This document shows, piece by piece, positions 25,311-34,020 of a stretch of DNA of 64,000 nt (the stretch's first letter is position 1; each line of letters starts with the position of its first letter). The DNA comes from Geofilum rhodophaeum. Lineage in GTDB: Bacteria > Bacteroidota > Bacteroidia > Bacteroidales > Marinilabiliaceae. The notes beneath the pieces were generated by a model that searched no databases, was not told the DNA's origin, and saw nothing but the letters and a program-made list of their open reading frames with translations. A program made the translations under genes and the position numbers. The stretch lies in NCBI RefSeq assembly GCF_002210225.1, contig NZ_MWUJ01000005.1:124001-188000 (forward strand), given 5' to 3'.

Positions 25311-25886
25311 ATGCTTAATGTTGTAATTTTTGGCCCTCCGGGGTCGGGTAAAGGTACGCAGAGCGAACAGATCATTGACTATTTTGGGTTGGGACACATT
25401 TCCACCGGAGATATTTTGCGTGCTGAAATTAAGGAAGGTACTGAGCTGGGCAAAATCGCGGCGTCTTTTATCGACCGTGGCGAGTTGGTGCCCGATGCTA
25501 CCATCATTGGGATGTTGGAAAACAAGCTGAATGCTTTGAAGTCTTCTAAGGGGGTTATTTTTGATGGCTTTCCCAGAACGGTAGCACAAGCCGAGGCTTT
25601 AAAAGAAATGCTGGCCAAAAGAGGGGAAAGCATCGATGTAATGCTGAATCTGGAGGTGGAGCGCCAGGAGCTGATAGCCCGCTTGCTGAAGCGGGGAGAA
25701 ACTTCGGGACGCAGCGACGACAATCTGGAGACCATTGAGAAGCGGATTGGCGTTTATGAAGCGCAAACTGCTCCTGTGATTGATTTTTACAAGTCTGAGG
25801 GCTCGTATCACGGCATTCGTGGCGTGGGTAGTGTGTCCGAGATTTTTGAGCGGATTAAGGAGGCCATCTCGGCCTGCGCGGCGTAG
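25311..25886 (+). CDS. adk: Adenylate kinase
   Basis: Interconverts AMP, ADP and ATP. The 191-residue protein has the P-loop FGPPGSGKGTQSEQI at residue 7, the AMP-binding HISTGDILRAEIKEGTELGK, FDGFPRTVAQAEAL near residue 83 and the short LID with LLKRGETSGRSDDN. It is a short-LID form without a zinc finger, as in other Bacteroidota. About 120 bases separate it from hpt, with no clear promoter box. Confidence 0.95.
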   Translation: MLNVVIFGPPGSGKGTQSEQIIDYFGLGHISTGDILRAEIKEGTELGKIAASFIDRGELVPDATIIGMLENKLNALKSSKGVIFDGFPRTVAQAEALKEMLAKRGESIDVMLNLEVERQELIARLLKRGETSGRSDDNLETIEKRIGVYEAQTAPVIDFYKSEGSYHGIRGVGSVSEIFERIKEAISACAA

Positions 25887-25959
25887 TTTATAGATTTTTT
25901 AATACTTATAGATTGGAAGGGGACACGGCACAAGTAGTTCCCTTTCAATCTTTTTTGCA

Positions 25960-25967
25960 TAACTTTG
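25960..25967 (+). promoter_or_regulatory. Promoter -7 box of obgE
   Basis: TAACTTTG matches TAnnTTTG, with TTC (25938-25940) near the -33 position. It lies 73 bases upstream of the proposed obgE ATG. Confidence 0.4.
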
Positions 25968-26040
25968 CACCCGCCGGAGGGTGCCGGCTTCCCCGGAGGA
26001 GGCCTTTCATCTCCGGTCTTACTATTTGGAAAGAGGATTT

Positions 26041-27045
26041 ATGGCAGGAGGTAATTTTGTTGACTACGTCAAGATTTTTTGTCGCTCGGGAAAAGGCGGA
26101 CCCGGATCAACGCACATGCGTCGTGAGAAGTTTGTGCCCAAAGGGGGGCCCGATGGAGGCGATGGCGGACGTGGTGGTCACGTGATTGTGCGCGGTAATC
26201 AGAATTACTGGACCCTTATTCACCTCAAATACCAAAGGCATATTTTTGCCGGGCATGGCGCTTCGGGCAGTCGCCAGCGTTCGTCCGGTGTAAGTGGGGA
26301 GGACAAGTATATAGAGGTGCCTTTGGGCACTGTGGTGAAGGATGCCGAAACCGGAGAGGTTTTGTTCGAAATCACCGAAAATGGTGAGGAGCAGGTATTG
26401 GCTCGTGGTGGTCGGGGTGGACTCGGGAACTGGCACTTTAGAACTTCTACGCACCAAACGCCCCGTTTTGCACAACCGGGTGAACCCTCGGTTGAGTTGG
26501 CAGCCATTATGGAACTCAAAGTGCTGGCCGATGTGGGCCTGGTGGGTTTCCCCAACGCGGGTAAATCGACCTTATTGGCTGCAGTAAGTGCGGCCAAACC
26601 CGAAATTGCCGATTATCCCTTTACTACCCTTGTCCCCAATCTGGGGATTGTGGAGTACCGTGACTTCAAGTCTTTTGTGATGGCCGATATTCCCGGAATC
26701 ATTGAGGGTGCCCACGAAGGGCGCGGCATTGGTCACCGCTTTTTGCGCCACATTGAGCGCAATTCGGTTTTGTTGTTTATGATTCCTTCGGACAGTAAAA
26801 GCATTAGGGAAGAATATGGCGTTTTGCTTAATGAGTTGGAGCAGTACAATCCGGAGTTGCTCGACAAAAAGCGCTTGCTGGCCATTACCAAGTCCGACTT
26901 TATTGATGCGCAGTTGCAGCAGGAGCTTGAAGAAGAGTTGCCGGAGCTGCCGCATGTTTTCATTTCTGCTGTAACCGGTACGGGCATTTCTGAGCTCAAA
27001 GATATGCTTTGGTCGGCCTTGGAATCCTCCATTCTGGAAAGATAA
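26041..27045 (+). CDS. obgE: Obg-family GTPase, ribosome assembly and stress
   Basis: Essential GTPase that binds the large ribosomal subunit. I start it at the ATG at 26041 (334 residues, [20 protein letters not shown]), preceded by the purine-rich AAAGAGGA; an upstream in-frame GTG at 25981 would add an unlikely 20-residue extension. The glycine-rich Obg domain (about 1-158, [18 protein letters not shown]) is followed by the G domain with [15 protein letters not shown] (G1), [16 protein letters not shown] (G3) and TKSD (G4). There is no C-terminal OCT domain, as usual in this phylum. Confidence 0.95.
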   Translation: MAGGNFVDYVKIFCRSGKGGPGSTHMRREKFVPKGGPDGGDGGRGGHVIVRGNQNYWTLIHLKYQRHIFAGHGASGSRQRSSGVSGEDKYIEVPLGTVVKDAETGEVLFEITENGEEQVLARGGRGGLGNWHFRTSTHQTPRFAQPGEPSVELAAIMELKVLADVGLVGFPNAGKSTLLAAVSAAKPEIADYPFTTLVPNLGIVEYRDFKSFVMADIPGIIEGAHEGRGIGHRFLRHIERNSVLLFMIPSDSKSIREEYGVLLNELEQYNPELLDKKRLLAITKSDFIDAQLQQELEEELPELPHVFISAVTGTGISELKDMLWSALESSILER

Positions 27046-27077
27046 CATTAGGGAAAGATTGTTTTTGGGGGATTGCT

Positions 27078-27085
27078 TATATTTG
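27078..27085 (+). promoter_or_regulatory. Promoter -7 box of the LpxH-like gene
   Basis: TATATTTG matches TAnnTTTG; TTG at 27059-27061 lies 16 bases upstream, somewhat short. It lies 28 bases before the ATG at 27114. Confidence 0.45.
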
Positions 27086-27113
27086 TTGGCAGTGAATCTG
27101 CAAAAACCAAAGC

Positions 27114-27968
27114 ATGAACGCAAAACCGGCCAAACGTCCGCTTAAGGCGGTGGTGATTTCCGATGCACACTTGGGGACTTACGGGAGTAAGGCTGCGGAC
27201 TTGCATGCCTATTTGCGGACCATTCGTCCCGAAACGCTGGTGCTTAACGGCGACTTTATCGATGCCTGGCGTTTTTCTGCCCGGTATTTTCCGCCCGAGC
27301 ACCTTAAAGTGGTTCGTTATCTCTTTAAGATGGCCGAGGAGGGAACACGCCTGGTCTATATCCCGGGAAACCACGATGAGGTGGCCCGGCGCTTTGCCGG
27401 TATTGATTTTGGTTTGCTCAAGGTGGCGAATAAACTGGTATTGTCGCTCGATAATACTACGACCTGGATTTTTCATGGCGATGTGTTTGATGTGGTTATG
27501 CACCATTCCCGTTGGATGGCTAAGCTGGGCTCGGTGGGCTTTGGCTTTTTAATTGCCCTCAATCGTTTTGTAAATGCCTTTTTGGTGTTTTTTGGCGGCA
27601 AGAAGATTTCACTGGCTGCCCGCATCAAGGATATGGTGAAAGGGGGTAAGAAGGAGGCGGTGACGCAGTTTGAGGCGACTGTAGCGCGACTGGCCATTCG
27701 TAAAGGCTATCATTACGTGATTTGCGGGCACATTCACCGACCAGTAAAAAAACGCATTATGAATCAGGCGGGGGTAACCACCTATTTGAATTCGGGCGAC
27801 TGGGTGGAAAACAATACGGCTTTGGAGTATGAGGAGGGGGACTGGCATTTGCGCTACTGGAAGGGGGATGGTACTCATTTGACGGAGGAGACGGCTGTGG
27901 AAGAGATTCTTTCGGAAACCGCTGAGGAGGTGTTTGTAAGGGCCTTTAGAGAGGTGCTCAAAAGTTGA
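27114..27968 (+). CDS. UDP-2,3-diacylglucosamine diphosphatase-like metallophosphoesterase
   Basis: Probable lipid A step, hydrolysing UDP-2,3-diacylglucosamine to lipid X. The 284-residue protein has the metallophosphoesterase metal-binding motifs in order: SDAHLG (near 16), NGDFIDAW (near 45), GNHDEVARR (near 85), and CGHIHRPV (near 205), with a membrane-associating hydrophobic and basic insert in the middle (VGFGFLIALNRFVNAF, then basic GGKKISLAARIKDMVKGG). This layout fits the LpxH-like branch common in Bacteroidota. Activity on another phosphoester is possible, so I give no gene symbol. Confidence 0.82.
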   Translation: MNAKPAKRPLKAVVISDAHLGTYGSKAADLHAYLRTIRPETLVLNGDFIDAWRFSARYFPPEHLKVVRYLFKMAEEGTRLVYIPGNHDEVARRFAGIDFGLLKVANKLVLSLDNTTTWIFHGDVFDVVMHHSRWMAKLGSVGFGFLIALNRFVNAFLVFFGGKKISLAARIKDMVKGGKKEAVTQFEATVARLAIRKGYHYVICGHIHRPVKKRIMNQAGVTTYLNSGDWVENNTALEYEEGDWHLRYWKGDGTHLTEETAVEEILSETAEEVFVRAFREVLKS

Positions 27969-28025
27969 GGCACAACTTTTGTTGCCCTGACTTGTTTGTC
28001 TCACATACCATTAAAAGGAAGAACA

Positions 28026-28373
28026 ATGGAATTTAGTGAAGATATTTGGAACGAGACAGAATTACGGGTAAGTAAGCATTTTAAAGTTACTGCCGATTTT
28101 GATTTTATGCTTTTTGTCATAGGTATTCAGGAGTTGGGAACCGGGATGACGGAATATACCCGGGATGAAAAGTGGGACATCATTAATCTGGGGAAGTGTC
28201 GCCTGCTGGAGCGCCTGGGCTATCTTCAGCAGAGTGGCAAGGACCGGGAAGGATGGCCCGAATTTGAGGTCATAAAAAACGTGCGCAGTCTGAGTCCCAA
28301 CCTGCAAAAACGTTTGTTGAAGCAGGAAATGGTGCTTTATTTTGATGAGGTTTTGGAACCTATTCAACAATAG
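28026..28373 (+). CDS. Conserved hypothetical protein, 115 residues
   Basis: Not recognised. The ATG at 28026 follows an AAGGAAG ribosome-binding site. The product is soluble, acidic and apparently all-helical, starting MEFSEDIWNETELRVSKHFK, with no signal peptide, membrane segment or cysteine pair. It sits between the LpxH-like gene and the tandem cyclophilins in the same direction, 29 bases before the first cyclophilin, so it may be co-expressed with them. Confidence 0.7.
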   Translation: MEFSEDIWNETELRVSKHFKVTADFDFMLFVIGIQELGTGMTEYTRDEKWDIINLGKCRLLERLGYLQQSGKDREGWPEFEVIKNVRSLSPNLQKRLLKQEMVLYFDEVLEPIQQ

Positions 28374-28401
28374 GCCTGATTTAATAATTGAGTAAGCTGT
28401 T

Positions 28402-29217
28402 ATGAAACGAACTTCTTTTTTTCTGGCTGTATTGGCCTTGAGTCAGCTTTTTGTGTTTTGTGGGGCCAAGCAAACGCTGGTCGAAATCACCACCGACTAT
28501 GGGGTGATGGAGGTAAGGCTTTACGATGAAACGCCTTTGCATCGCGATAATTTTATTAAGCTGGTGGAAGAAGGCTTTTTTGACGACCTTTTATTTCACA
28601 GGGTGATTCCTGAGTTTATGATTCAGGGCGGTGATCCGGATTCGAGGGGCGCCGATTCGGCGGCTATGCTGGGAGCTGGGGGACCGGATTACCAGTTGGA
28701 TGCGGAGATTTTATATCCGCAGTTTTTTCACAAAAAAGGGGTGCTTTCGGCTGCTCGTCAGGGCGACCAGGTAAATCCGGAGAAGAAATCGTCCGGTTCC
28801 CAGTTTTACATTGTGCAGGGTAAGGTCTTTGAAGAAGGGGAATTGACTCAGTTGGAACAGATGCATACGGAGCGAAAGAAGCAGCAGATTTTCATGAAGT
28901 ATGCCGAGCCACACCGGGCTACTCTGATGGGATTTCAACAGGCAGGCGATCGTGCCGGCTGGGAGGCCCTGATGGCGGAGATTCAAGAGGAAGCGGCCCC
29001 TGAATTGGAGGCGATGACCCCTTTTGTGCTGCCGGAGGAACACAAAGCGGTTTACACGACCCTGGGCGGTGCGCCCCACCTTGATGGGGAGTACACGGTG
29101 TTTGGCGAGGTGGTGAAGGGCCTGGAGGTCATCGACAGCATTGCTTCGGTGGCGACCAACCGGATGGATCGTCCGGTGGAGGATGTGAAAATGCAGATGA
29201 GACTTATAAAAAGGTAG
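28402..29217 (+). CDS. Exported cyclophilin-type peptidyl-prolyl isomerase (tandem copy 1)
   Basis: Cis-trans isomerisation of prolyl bonds during folding in the periplasm. The 271-residue protein has a signal peptide ending LFVFCGAK, a possible though imperfect lipobox. The cyclophilin domain follows with TDYGVMEVRLYDETPLHRDNF, FHRVIPEFMIQGGDPDSRG, SGSQFYIVQGKVF and PHLDGEYTVFGEVVKG. Between the last two is an insert of about 70 charged, helical residues (ELTQLEQMHTERKKQQ onward) absent from standard cyclophilins and found in copies 2 and, shorter, 3. It abuts the next cyclophilin gene. Confidence 0.92.
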   Translation: MKRTSFFLAVLALSQLFVFCGAKQTLVEITTDYGVMEVRLYDETPLHRDNFIKLVEEGFFDDLLFHRVIPEFMIQGGDPDSRGADSAAMLGAGGPDYQLDAEILYPQFFHKKGVLSAARQGDQVNPEKKSSGSQFYIVQGKVFEEGELTQLEQMHTERKKQQIFMKYAEPHRATLMGFQQAGDRAGWEALMAEIQEEAAPELEAMTPFVLPEEHKAVYTTLGGAPHLDGEYTVFGEVVKGLEVIDSIASVATNRMDRPVEDVKMQMRLIKR

Positions 29218-29223
29218 TTGGGG

Positions 29224-30027
29224 ATGATGCGAATGATGGTCAAGAGTCTTTTGGGTATTTTTTTTGCTTGGTTTTTGTTGGGTCAGGGCCTTGAGGCACA
29301 GGAGGTGACCGTGCGCATAAAAACCAACATGGGCACCATGCGGGTGAAGTTGTACAACGAAACGCCCCAGCATCGGGATGAGTTCATTAAATTGGTGGAT
29401 GCCGGTCACTTTAACGGGACTTTGTTTTATCGGGTCATTGAGCATTTTGTCATTCAGGGTGGTTCTTCCGATTCGCGCAACGCGCCCCCGGGCAAGCACA
29501 TTGGCTACGGAACGGCCCAAAACATCAGTTCTGAGTTTTCATCGGATCTTTTTCATAAGAAAGGGGCGCTTTGCGCCCCCAGGCAGCCTGAGGCCATCAA
29601 TCATTTCAGGATGTCGGACATTTCGCAGTTTTATATTGTGCACGGAAGGGTTTATACGCATGAAGAGTTGGATGTTCTGGAGAAGCGGGTGAATAATCCC
29701 ATTTTGCGAGAGCTGCGTGAATTGTATTATGTGCCCCATAAGCCGGAGCTGGATCGCTTGCGGGAGGAGGATCCACATGCTTTCAACGCCTTGATTCGCG
29801 AAATCCGCGCCAAGATTGATTTTGAGTTCAGCGTGTCCGACCACCTGAAGTTCACCGAGGCCCAACGCGAAGCTTATACCACTGTTGGCGGTTTGCCCGA
29901 TTTGGACGGGGATTATACGGTATTTGGCGAGGTGGTAGAAGGGAAGGATGTGCTTAATCGCATTGCGGCCCTGCCTACCGATAAGAACGATCGTCCCCTC
30001 AGCGACGTTAAAATTACTATAGAATAA
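29224..30027 (+). CDS. Exported cyclophilin-type peptidyl-prolyl isomerase (tandem copy 2)
   Basis: A second periplasmic cyclophilin, 267 residues from the ATG at 29224, which starts 7 bases after the stop of copy 1; ATG codons at 29227, 29233 and 29236 are alternatives. A cleavable signal peptide (FFAWFLLGQGLEAQ) replaces the possible lipobox of copy 1. Domain blocks are TNMGTMRVKLYNETPQHRDEF, YRVIEHFVIQGGSSDSRN, SQFYIVHGRVY and LPDLDGDYTVFGEVVEG, with the same helical insert before the last block. The catalytic arginine of FHR is kept as YRV. It probably arose by duplication. Confidence 0.92.
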   Translation: MMRMMVKSLLGIFFAWFLLGQGLEAQEVTVRIKTNMGTMRVKLYNETPQHRDEFIKLVDAGHFNGTLFYRVIEHFVIQGGSSDSRNAPPGKHIGYGTAQNISSEFSSDLFHKKGALCAPRQPEAINHFRMSDISQFYIVHGRVYTHEELDVLEKRVNNPILRELRELYYVPHKPELDRLREEDPHAFNALIREIRAKIDFEFSVSDHLKFTEAQREAYTTVGGLPDLDGDYTVFGEVVEGKDVLNRIAALPTDKNDRPLSDVKITIE

Positions 30028-30040
30028 GACTCTTTGGCTT

Positions 30041-31330
30041 ATGTCTGAAGTGATTGGAAAAGTGTCTTTGTTGTTGCTCTTGGTGCTGCTGACCTCATGT
30101 GGCGGCCGGTCGGCCGGTCCCAATGAGGCGGATACGCCTTCCGTGCGTGGGTCTTATTCCGAAAATGTATTGGGGATGGCGGAGTTGCTGCTCTCCGATC
30201 ATTACACCCGTTCGCTGGGGAGGACTTACGGGTTTTATGTGGCTCCGGATTTGGTGGTGGCCAATCTGAGTGCGGTTAAGGGGGCTTACCGGATTCGGCT
30301 GACTGCCCTGGAGACTACGCAGACTTACCCCGTGCAGGGTTATACGGCCTACGATCTTGATAGGGACCTGGTCCTATTGAAAGTAGGGCGCAGCAACAAG
30401 AATTTTCTGAAAATTTTATCGCCCGATGCGCAGTCGGACACCTTGTACACCCTGCTTCGGCCGGAGGGCCGTTTGCAGGTCAGGAAGGTGCCCATGGGAC
30501 CCGCTTTGGCTGAGGACAGTTTGGGTGTATATCCCTTGGCGGCTGCCTTAGCGCCCGGGAAGCCTGCTTTTTTTGAGGACCATGCCCTGGCCGGAATCGT
30601 TCAGGAAGGCGAGGAAGGTCCCCGGGTGCTTAAGGCCCGATGGATAGCTGAATTGATGAAGCAGCAGCAAGGGGTGCAGGCGCCGATTGACCTGAGCGCT
30701 AAGAGCAACAAAGTGTATCCTTCGCATGAGCGGATTGCGGCTTATCGCATGGTGACCAATATGGGCAATATTGTTTTTCGCCTGTACGACGAAACCCCGG
30801 AGTATCGCGATAATTTTATTCGTCTGGTGAGCGATCAGTTTTACGACAGTCTGACCGTTCACCGGGTGCTGCGCGGGTTTTTAATACAGACCGGGGCGGC
30901 CGACACCCGCGACGCCGGGCCCGATGAGGTGGTCGGTTGGCAGGGACCGGGTTATACTCTGCCGATGAAGGTGGTGCCGGGCATTTTCCACAAGCGGGGT
31001 GCTTTGGCGGCCTCCAAATTGCCCGATGCCAAGAATCCCAGAGACGAATCGGATGGCTCTCAGTTTTATATTGTGGCCGGAAGGGTTTTTCTGGACCGTG
31101 AATTGGATGAATTGGAAGCGCAAAAAGGGAGGAAGTTCAGTGCGCGACAGCGCGAGGTTTATCGTACGGTGGGTGGTGCACCCCATCTTGATTGGGATTA
31201 CACGGTTTTTGGGGAGGTGTTGGAAGGCATGGAGCTGGTCGACCGGATTTCGATGCTGGAGACCTATCAGACCGACCGTCCGGTAAAGGATGTGCGGGTT
31301 TTGCGGATGGAATTCATTTACCGCGATTGA
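30041..31330 (+). CDS. Lipoprotein with degenerate trypsin-like domain fused to a cyclophilin (tandem copy 3)
   Basis: The 429-residue protein has a lipoprotein signal peptide (LLLLVLLTSCGG). Residues about 45-215 resemble the first part of an HtrA/trypsin-like domain: GFYVAPDLVVANLSAVKGAY aligns with the usual GFFVSPDLIVTNYHVIEGA, and YTAYDLDRDLVLLKV with the aspartate block, but the catalytic histidine is replaced and no GNSGG serine motif follows. A standard cyclophilin occupies about 230-429 (TNMGNIVFRLYDETPEYRDN, VHRVLRGFLIQTGA, SQFYIVAGRVF, LDWDYTVFGEVLEG). I infer a non-catalytic protease fold used for binding. It follows copy 2 by 13 bases. Confidence 0.85.
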   Translation: MSEVIGKVSLLLLLVLLTSCGGRSAGPNEADTPSVRGSYSENVLGMAELLLSDHYTRSLGRTYGFYVAPDLVVANLSAVKGAYRIRLTALETTQTYPVQGYTAYDLDRDLVLLKVGRSNKNFLKILSPDAQSDTLYTLLRPEGRLQVRKVPMGPALAEDSLGVYPLAAALAPGKPAFFEDHALAGIVQEGEEGPRVLKARWIAELMKQQQGVQAPIDLSAKSNKVYPSHERIAAYRMVTNMGNIVFRLYDETPEYRDNFIRLVSDQFYDSLTVHRVLRGFLIQTGAADTRDAGPDEVVGWQGPGYTLPMKVVPGIFHKRGALAASKLPDAKNPRDESDGSQFYIVAGRVFLDRELDELEAQKGRKFSARQREVYRTVGGAPHLDWDYTVFGEVLEGMELVDRISMLETYQTDRPVKDVRVLRMEFIYRD

Positions 31331-31368
31331 CTTTTTCGGGTGCTGCGCAGTGCTGTTTCAGCTGGGAC

Positions 31369-31992
31369 TTAGAGCGCTTTTAGTTGGGCGGAGCTTTTGA
31401 GTACTTCCCTGATGGAGGAATAGGTTTTCGGCAGGTAATGTTTTACTTCCTCTGGTTTTACCCAGAACACCTGCTCGATATTTTCTTCGCTCTGCGGTTG
31501 GGGCAAGTCACTGCCCCGGTACTCCATTTCGAACCAGCGGGTTTCTTTTAAAATGAAATCTTCGCCCAGTCGATAGGTGTGGAAGGTGGTGCAAAGCGGG
31601 TGAAGCAGCATGACCTTTAAGGCACATTCTTCTTCTACTTCGCGTAAGGCGGCCGTTTCAAAGCTTTCTCCCTGCTCTACCTTGCCTTTGGGCAAATCAA
31701 AATGCCCCAGTCGATGCATCCCCAGGAAGGCACCGGTTTCGGCATGCCAGATCAGGCCACCTGCCGCCGGTAAACAACGGAAAAGCGCTTTCACCTTGGT
31801 CAACAGTTCGTTCAAATGATGATGGTAGATGTAGGCCCGGACTTGTTGGCTGTTGGCCGAAAAATCCATAATGAAATTGCGGAGCTCGCCCTGATTGGCG
31901 TATTTCAGTATGCTGCCCACCCCCTGGCTCAAGTCGCGTTCGATATTGGCTGTTAATACCAGCACCCGGTCCTTAAAAAAGATTTTATACAT
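31369..31992 (-). CDS. NUDIX hydrolase
   Basis: Hydrolyses nucleoside diphosphates linked to another moiety; substrate unknown. The 207-residue protein has an N-terminal extension of about 65 residues before the Nudix domain. The Nudix box is GKVEQGESFETAALREVEEECAL near residue 120 (first part GKVEQGE, then REVEEE); the usual glycine near its end is alanine, while the metal-binding glutamates are all kept. It is divergent from pyrE, a common arrangement in Bacteroidota. Confidence 0.88.
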   Translation of the reverse strand: MYKIFFKDRVLVLTANIERDLSQGVGSILKYANQGELRNFIMDFSANSQQVRAYIYHHHLNELLTKVKALFRCLPAAGGLIWHAETGAFLGMHRLGHFDLPKGKVEQGESFETAALREVEEECALKVMLLHPLCTTFHTYRLGEDFILKETRWFEMEYRGSDLPQPQSEENIEQVFWVKPEEVKHYLPKTYSSIREVLKSSAQLKAL

Positions 31993-32036
31993 TTGCAGGA
32001 ATAATCTTTTAGGATAAGTAAACTTTGTATCGCGCT

Positions 32037-32666
32037 ATGAATATTCAAGAAACCGTTGCTGCGCAATTGTTGCAAATTAAGGCAATAAAATTGCAACCCG
32101 CAAACCCTTTTACCTGGGCCTCTGGCTGGAAATCGCCCATCTATTGCGACAATAGAAAGACCCTCTCGTTTCCGGAGGTGCGTGATTATATAAAGACTTG
32201 TTTTGCCGGGCAAATCAGGGAACGTTACCCCGATGTGGATGTGGTGGCCGGCGTGGCTACCGGAGCCATTGCACAGGGTGCTTTGGTGGCCGATGTGCTT
32301 AATAAGCCTTTTATTTACATCCGCTCAGCTGCTAAGGGGCACGGGTTGGAGAATCTGGTCGAAGGGGTGTTGGAACCGGGACAAAAAGTGGTCATTATTG
32401 AAGACCTGATATCTACCGGTGGCAGCAGTCTCAAAGCGGCCGAAGCCGTGCGTGCACAGGGTGGCGAGGTCTTGGGTATGCTGGCCATTTTTTCCTATGG
32501 TTTTGCCACTGCAGAGCAAAATTTTGAGCAGGCAGGCATCGCCTTGTTCACGCTGAGTGACTATGAAACGCTGTTGAAAGTGGCGGTGGCCGAGGGAGCG
32601 GTTTCGGCAGATGAACTCGAAACGCTGGCTCAATGGCGTAAGGCCCCGGGCAGTTGGGGGGTGTGA
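32037..32666 (+). CDS. pyrE: Orotate phosphoribosyltransferase
   Basis: Adds PRPP to orotate in pyrimidine synthesis. Started at the ATG at 32037 (209 residues, MNIQETVAAQLLQIKAIKLQ). Blocks are FTWASGWKSPIYCDNRKTLS, VAGVATGAIAQGALVAD and the PRPP loop VVIIEDLISTGGSSLKA near residue 120. It is followed by the SRPBCC gene after 48 bases. Confidence 0.95.
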   Translation: MNIQETVAAQLLQIKAIKLQPANPFTWASGWKSPIYCDNRKTLSFPEVRDYIKTCFAGQIRERYPDVDVVAGVATGAIAQGALVADVLNKPFIYIRSAAKGHGLENLVEGVLEPGQKVVIIEDLISTGGSSLKAAEAVRAQGGEVLGMLAIFSYGFATAEQNFEQAGIALFTLSDYETLLKVAVAEGAVSADELETLAQWRKAPGSWGV

Positions 32667-32714
32667 GACGAACTGCTTTAGACTAAGTATTTACTGTAAA
32701 GACCCTGGAAGGGA

Positions 32715-33161
32715 ATGACAACATTTGAAGGTCCGGTTAAAGCGATGCCCCAGCCGGCGGGCGTTGTTTTTGATTTTTTGTCCAATTTTAATCATTTTGA
32801 AGCTTTATTGCCTCCCCAATACATCAAGGACTGGGAAAGCGACGGCGATGCCTGTCGCTTTAGTGTGGAGGGTGTAGGGGAAATCGGTCTGCGAATTGTG
32901 GACCGGGAACCCGATAAGACCATAAAGTTTGCAGCCGACGGCAAAACACCCTTTCTTTTTCATTTGTGGGTGCAGCTTAAAGAACTGGCTCCGGGCGACA
33001 CGCGGGTAAAGCTGACCATTAAAGCGGAGCTTAACCCCATGTTGAAAATGATGGTGAGTCCGGCGATCAGCAAATTTCTGGACGTGGTGACGTCCGCCAT
33101 CGCGAATTACGACTACCCGCCTTTGGATGCGCCGTCCGCCTCCCTGGACGAATCTTTTTAG
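32715..33161 (+). CDS. SRPBCC-fold (START-like) protein
   Basis: A 148-residue protein of the START/Bet v1-like fold, which binds hydrophobic ligands in a central cavity; its ligand is unknown. Typical features are the N-terminal strand and FDFLSNFNHFEALLPPQYI, IGLRIVDREPDKTIKFAADG and a long C-terminal helix (SPAISKFLDVVTSAIANYDY). The neighbourhood pyrE, SRPBCC, birA, rsfS, ftsH recurs in Bacteroidota. The stop overlaps the stop of convergent birA by 4 bases. Confidence 0.8.
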   Translation: MTTFEGPVKAMPQPAGVVFDFLSNFNHFEALLPPQYIKDWESDGDACRFSVEGVGEIGLRIVDREPDKTIKFAADGKTPFLFHLWVQLKELAPGDTRVKLTIKAELNPMLKMMVSPAISKFLDVVTSAIANYDYPPLDAPSASLDESF

Positions 33162-33922
33162 GGCAAAAAGCTGACTTCTTTGAATGCGTAGCGGCGGGCA
33201 CGCCCGCCGCTGTCGCGCAGCAACAGATGTCCATCGGGCTCTATTCCCTCAAAAGTAGCCTCAAAAGAACCCTGCGCATCGGCATAGCGGTGCCAGCCGT
33301 CCCGGCGATACAGGTAGAGCAGGTATTCGTCTGCCAATTTGTCGCTGTTTCCGCTTTCCAACCAATCTACATAGCGGATTGTCAGGGCTCTTAAAAACTG
33401 TCCCAGGACCTTCTTGCGACTGTGTTGAAGTCCGGTAAGCTGGCTGAGCGAGATGGGGTTTGGGGCTCCTGAGGTGAAGTGTATTTGGTTGAGGTTGAGG
33501 CCTATGCCTATTATGGACTGGTCGATACTGTTGCCTTTCAAACTGTTTTCGATGAGGATACCCCCCAGCTTTTTATCTCCGGCATAAATGTCGTTGGGCC
33601 ACTTAATGGCAATGTTTTTGCTGAAAGGATGCAGTACATCCATCAAGGCCAGGGTAACCAGTTGGGTGATGCGAAATTGTTGGCTTGCCGGCAAAAAATC
33701 GGGCCGAAGTAAGAGGGAAAAGGTGAGGTTTTTTCCTTCTTCGCTCTCCCAGCTGTTGCCCATTTGGCCACGTCCGGCCGTTTGTTTGTCGCACCACACT
33801 ACCGTAAACTCAGGCAGCTCTTCTTGGGTCTGCATGTCGCGTAAACGGGCATTGGTGGAGTCGACTGCTTTGAAATGATGAATCTGAAAAAGTTCGTTGT
33901 TTTTCATAGAATGTAAGGGCAT
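33158..33922 (-). CDS. birA: Biotin-[acetyl-CoA carboxylase] ligase
   Basis: Attaches biotin to the biotin carboxyl carrier protein. The 254-residue protein is the catalytic form without an N-terminal DNA-binding domain, so it is probably not a repressor. Motifs are TAGRGQMGNSWESEEGKNLT near residue 50 and IKWPNDIYAGDKKLGGILIE near residue 105. An ATG at 33907 (MKNNELFQIHHFKAVDST) is an equally good start and gives the more usual N-terminus. It is divergent from rsfS. Confidence 0.94.
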   Translation of the reverse strand: MPLHSMKNNELFQIHHFKAVDSTNARLRDMQTQEELPEFTVVWCDKQTAGRGQMGNSWESEEGKNLTFSLLLRPDFLPASQQFRITQLVTLALMDVLHPFSKNIAIKWPNDIYAGDKKLGGILIENSLKGNSIDQSIIGIGLNLNQIHFTSGAPNPISLSQLTGLQHSRKKVLGQFLRALTIRYVDWLESGNSDKLADEYLLYLYRRDGWHRYADAQGSFEATFEGIEPDGHLLLRDSGGRARRYAFKEVSFLP

Positions 33923-33974
33923 ACAGCAGGGACCATTCGCATTTGAAATAGGCCTTTATGTGCTTTTTAAGTAT

Positions 33975-33982
33975 TATCTTTG
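33975..33982 (+). promoter_or_regulatory. Promoter -7 box of rsfS-ftsH
   Basis: TATCTTTG, an exact TAnnTTTG match, lies 38 bases upstream of the rsfS ATG. No TTG at the usual spacing. Confidence 0.5.
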
Positions 33983-34020
33983 GACAAAATTATAATTTAT
34001 AGTCAGCAAAACCACAACGA

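Noticed and set aside
25981-26040. GTG start for obgE 20 codons upstream
   Set aside because: The ATG at 26041 has a good ribosome-binding site and gives the conserved Obg N-terminus.
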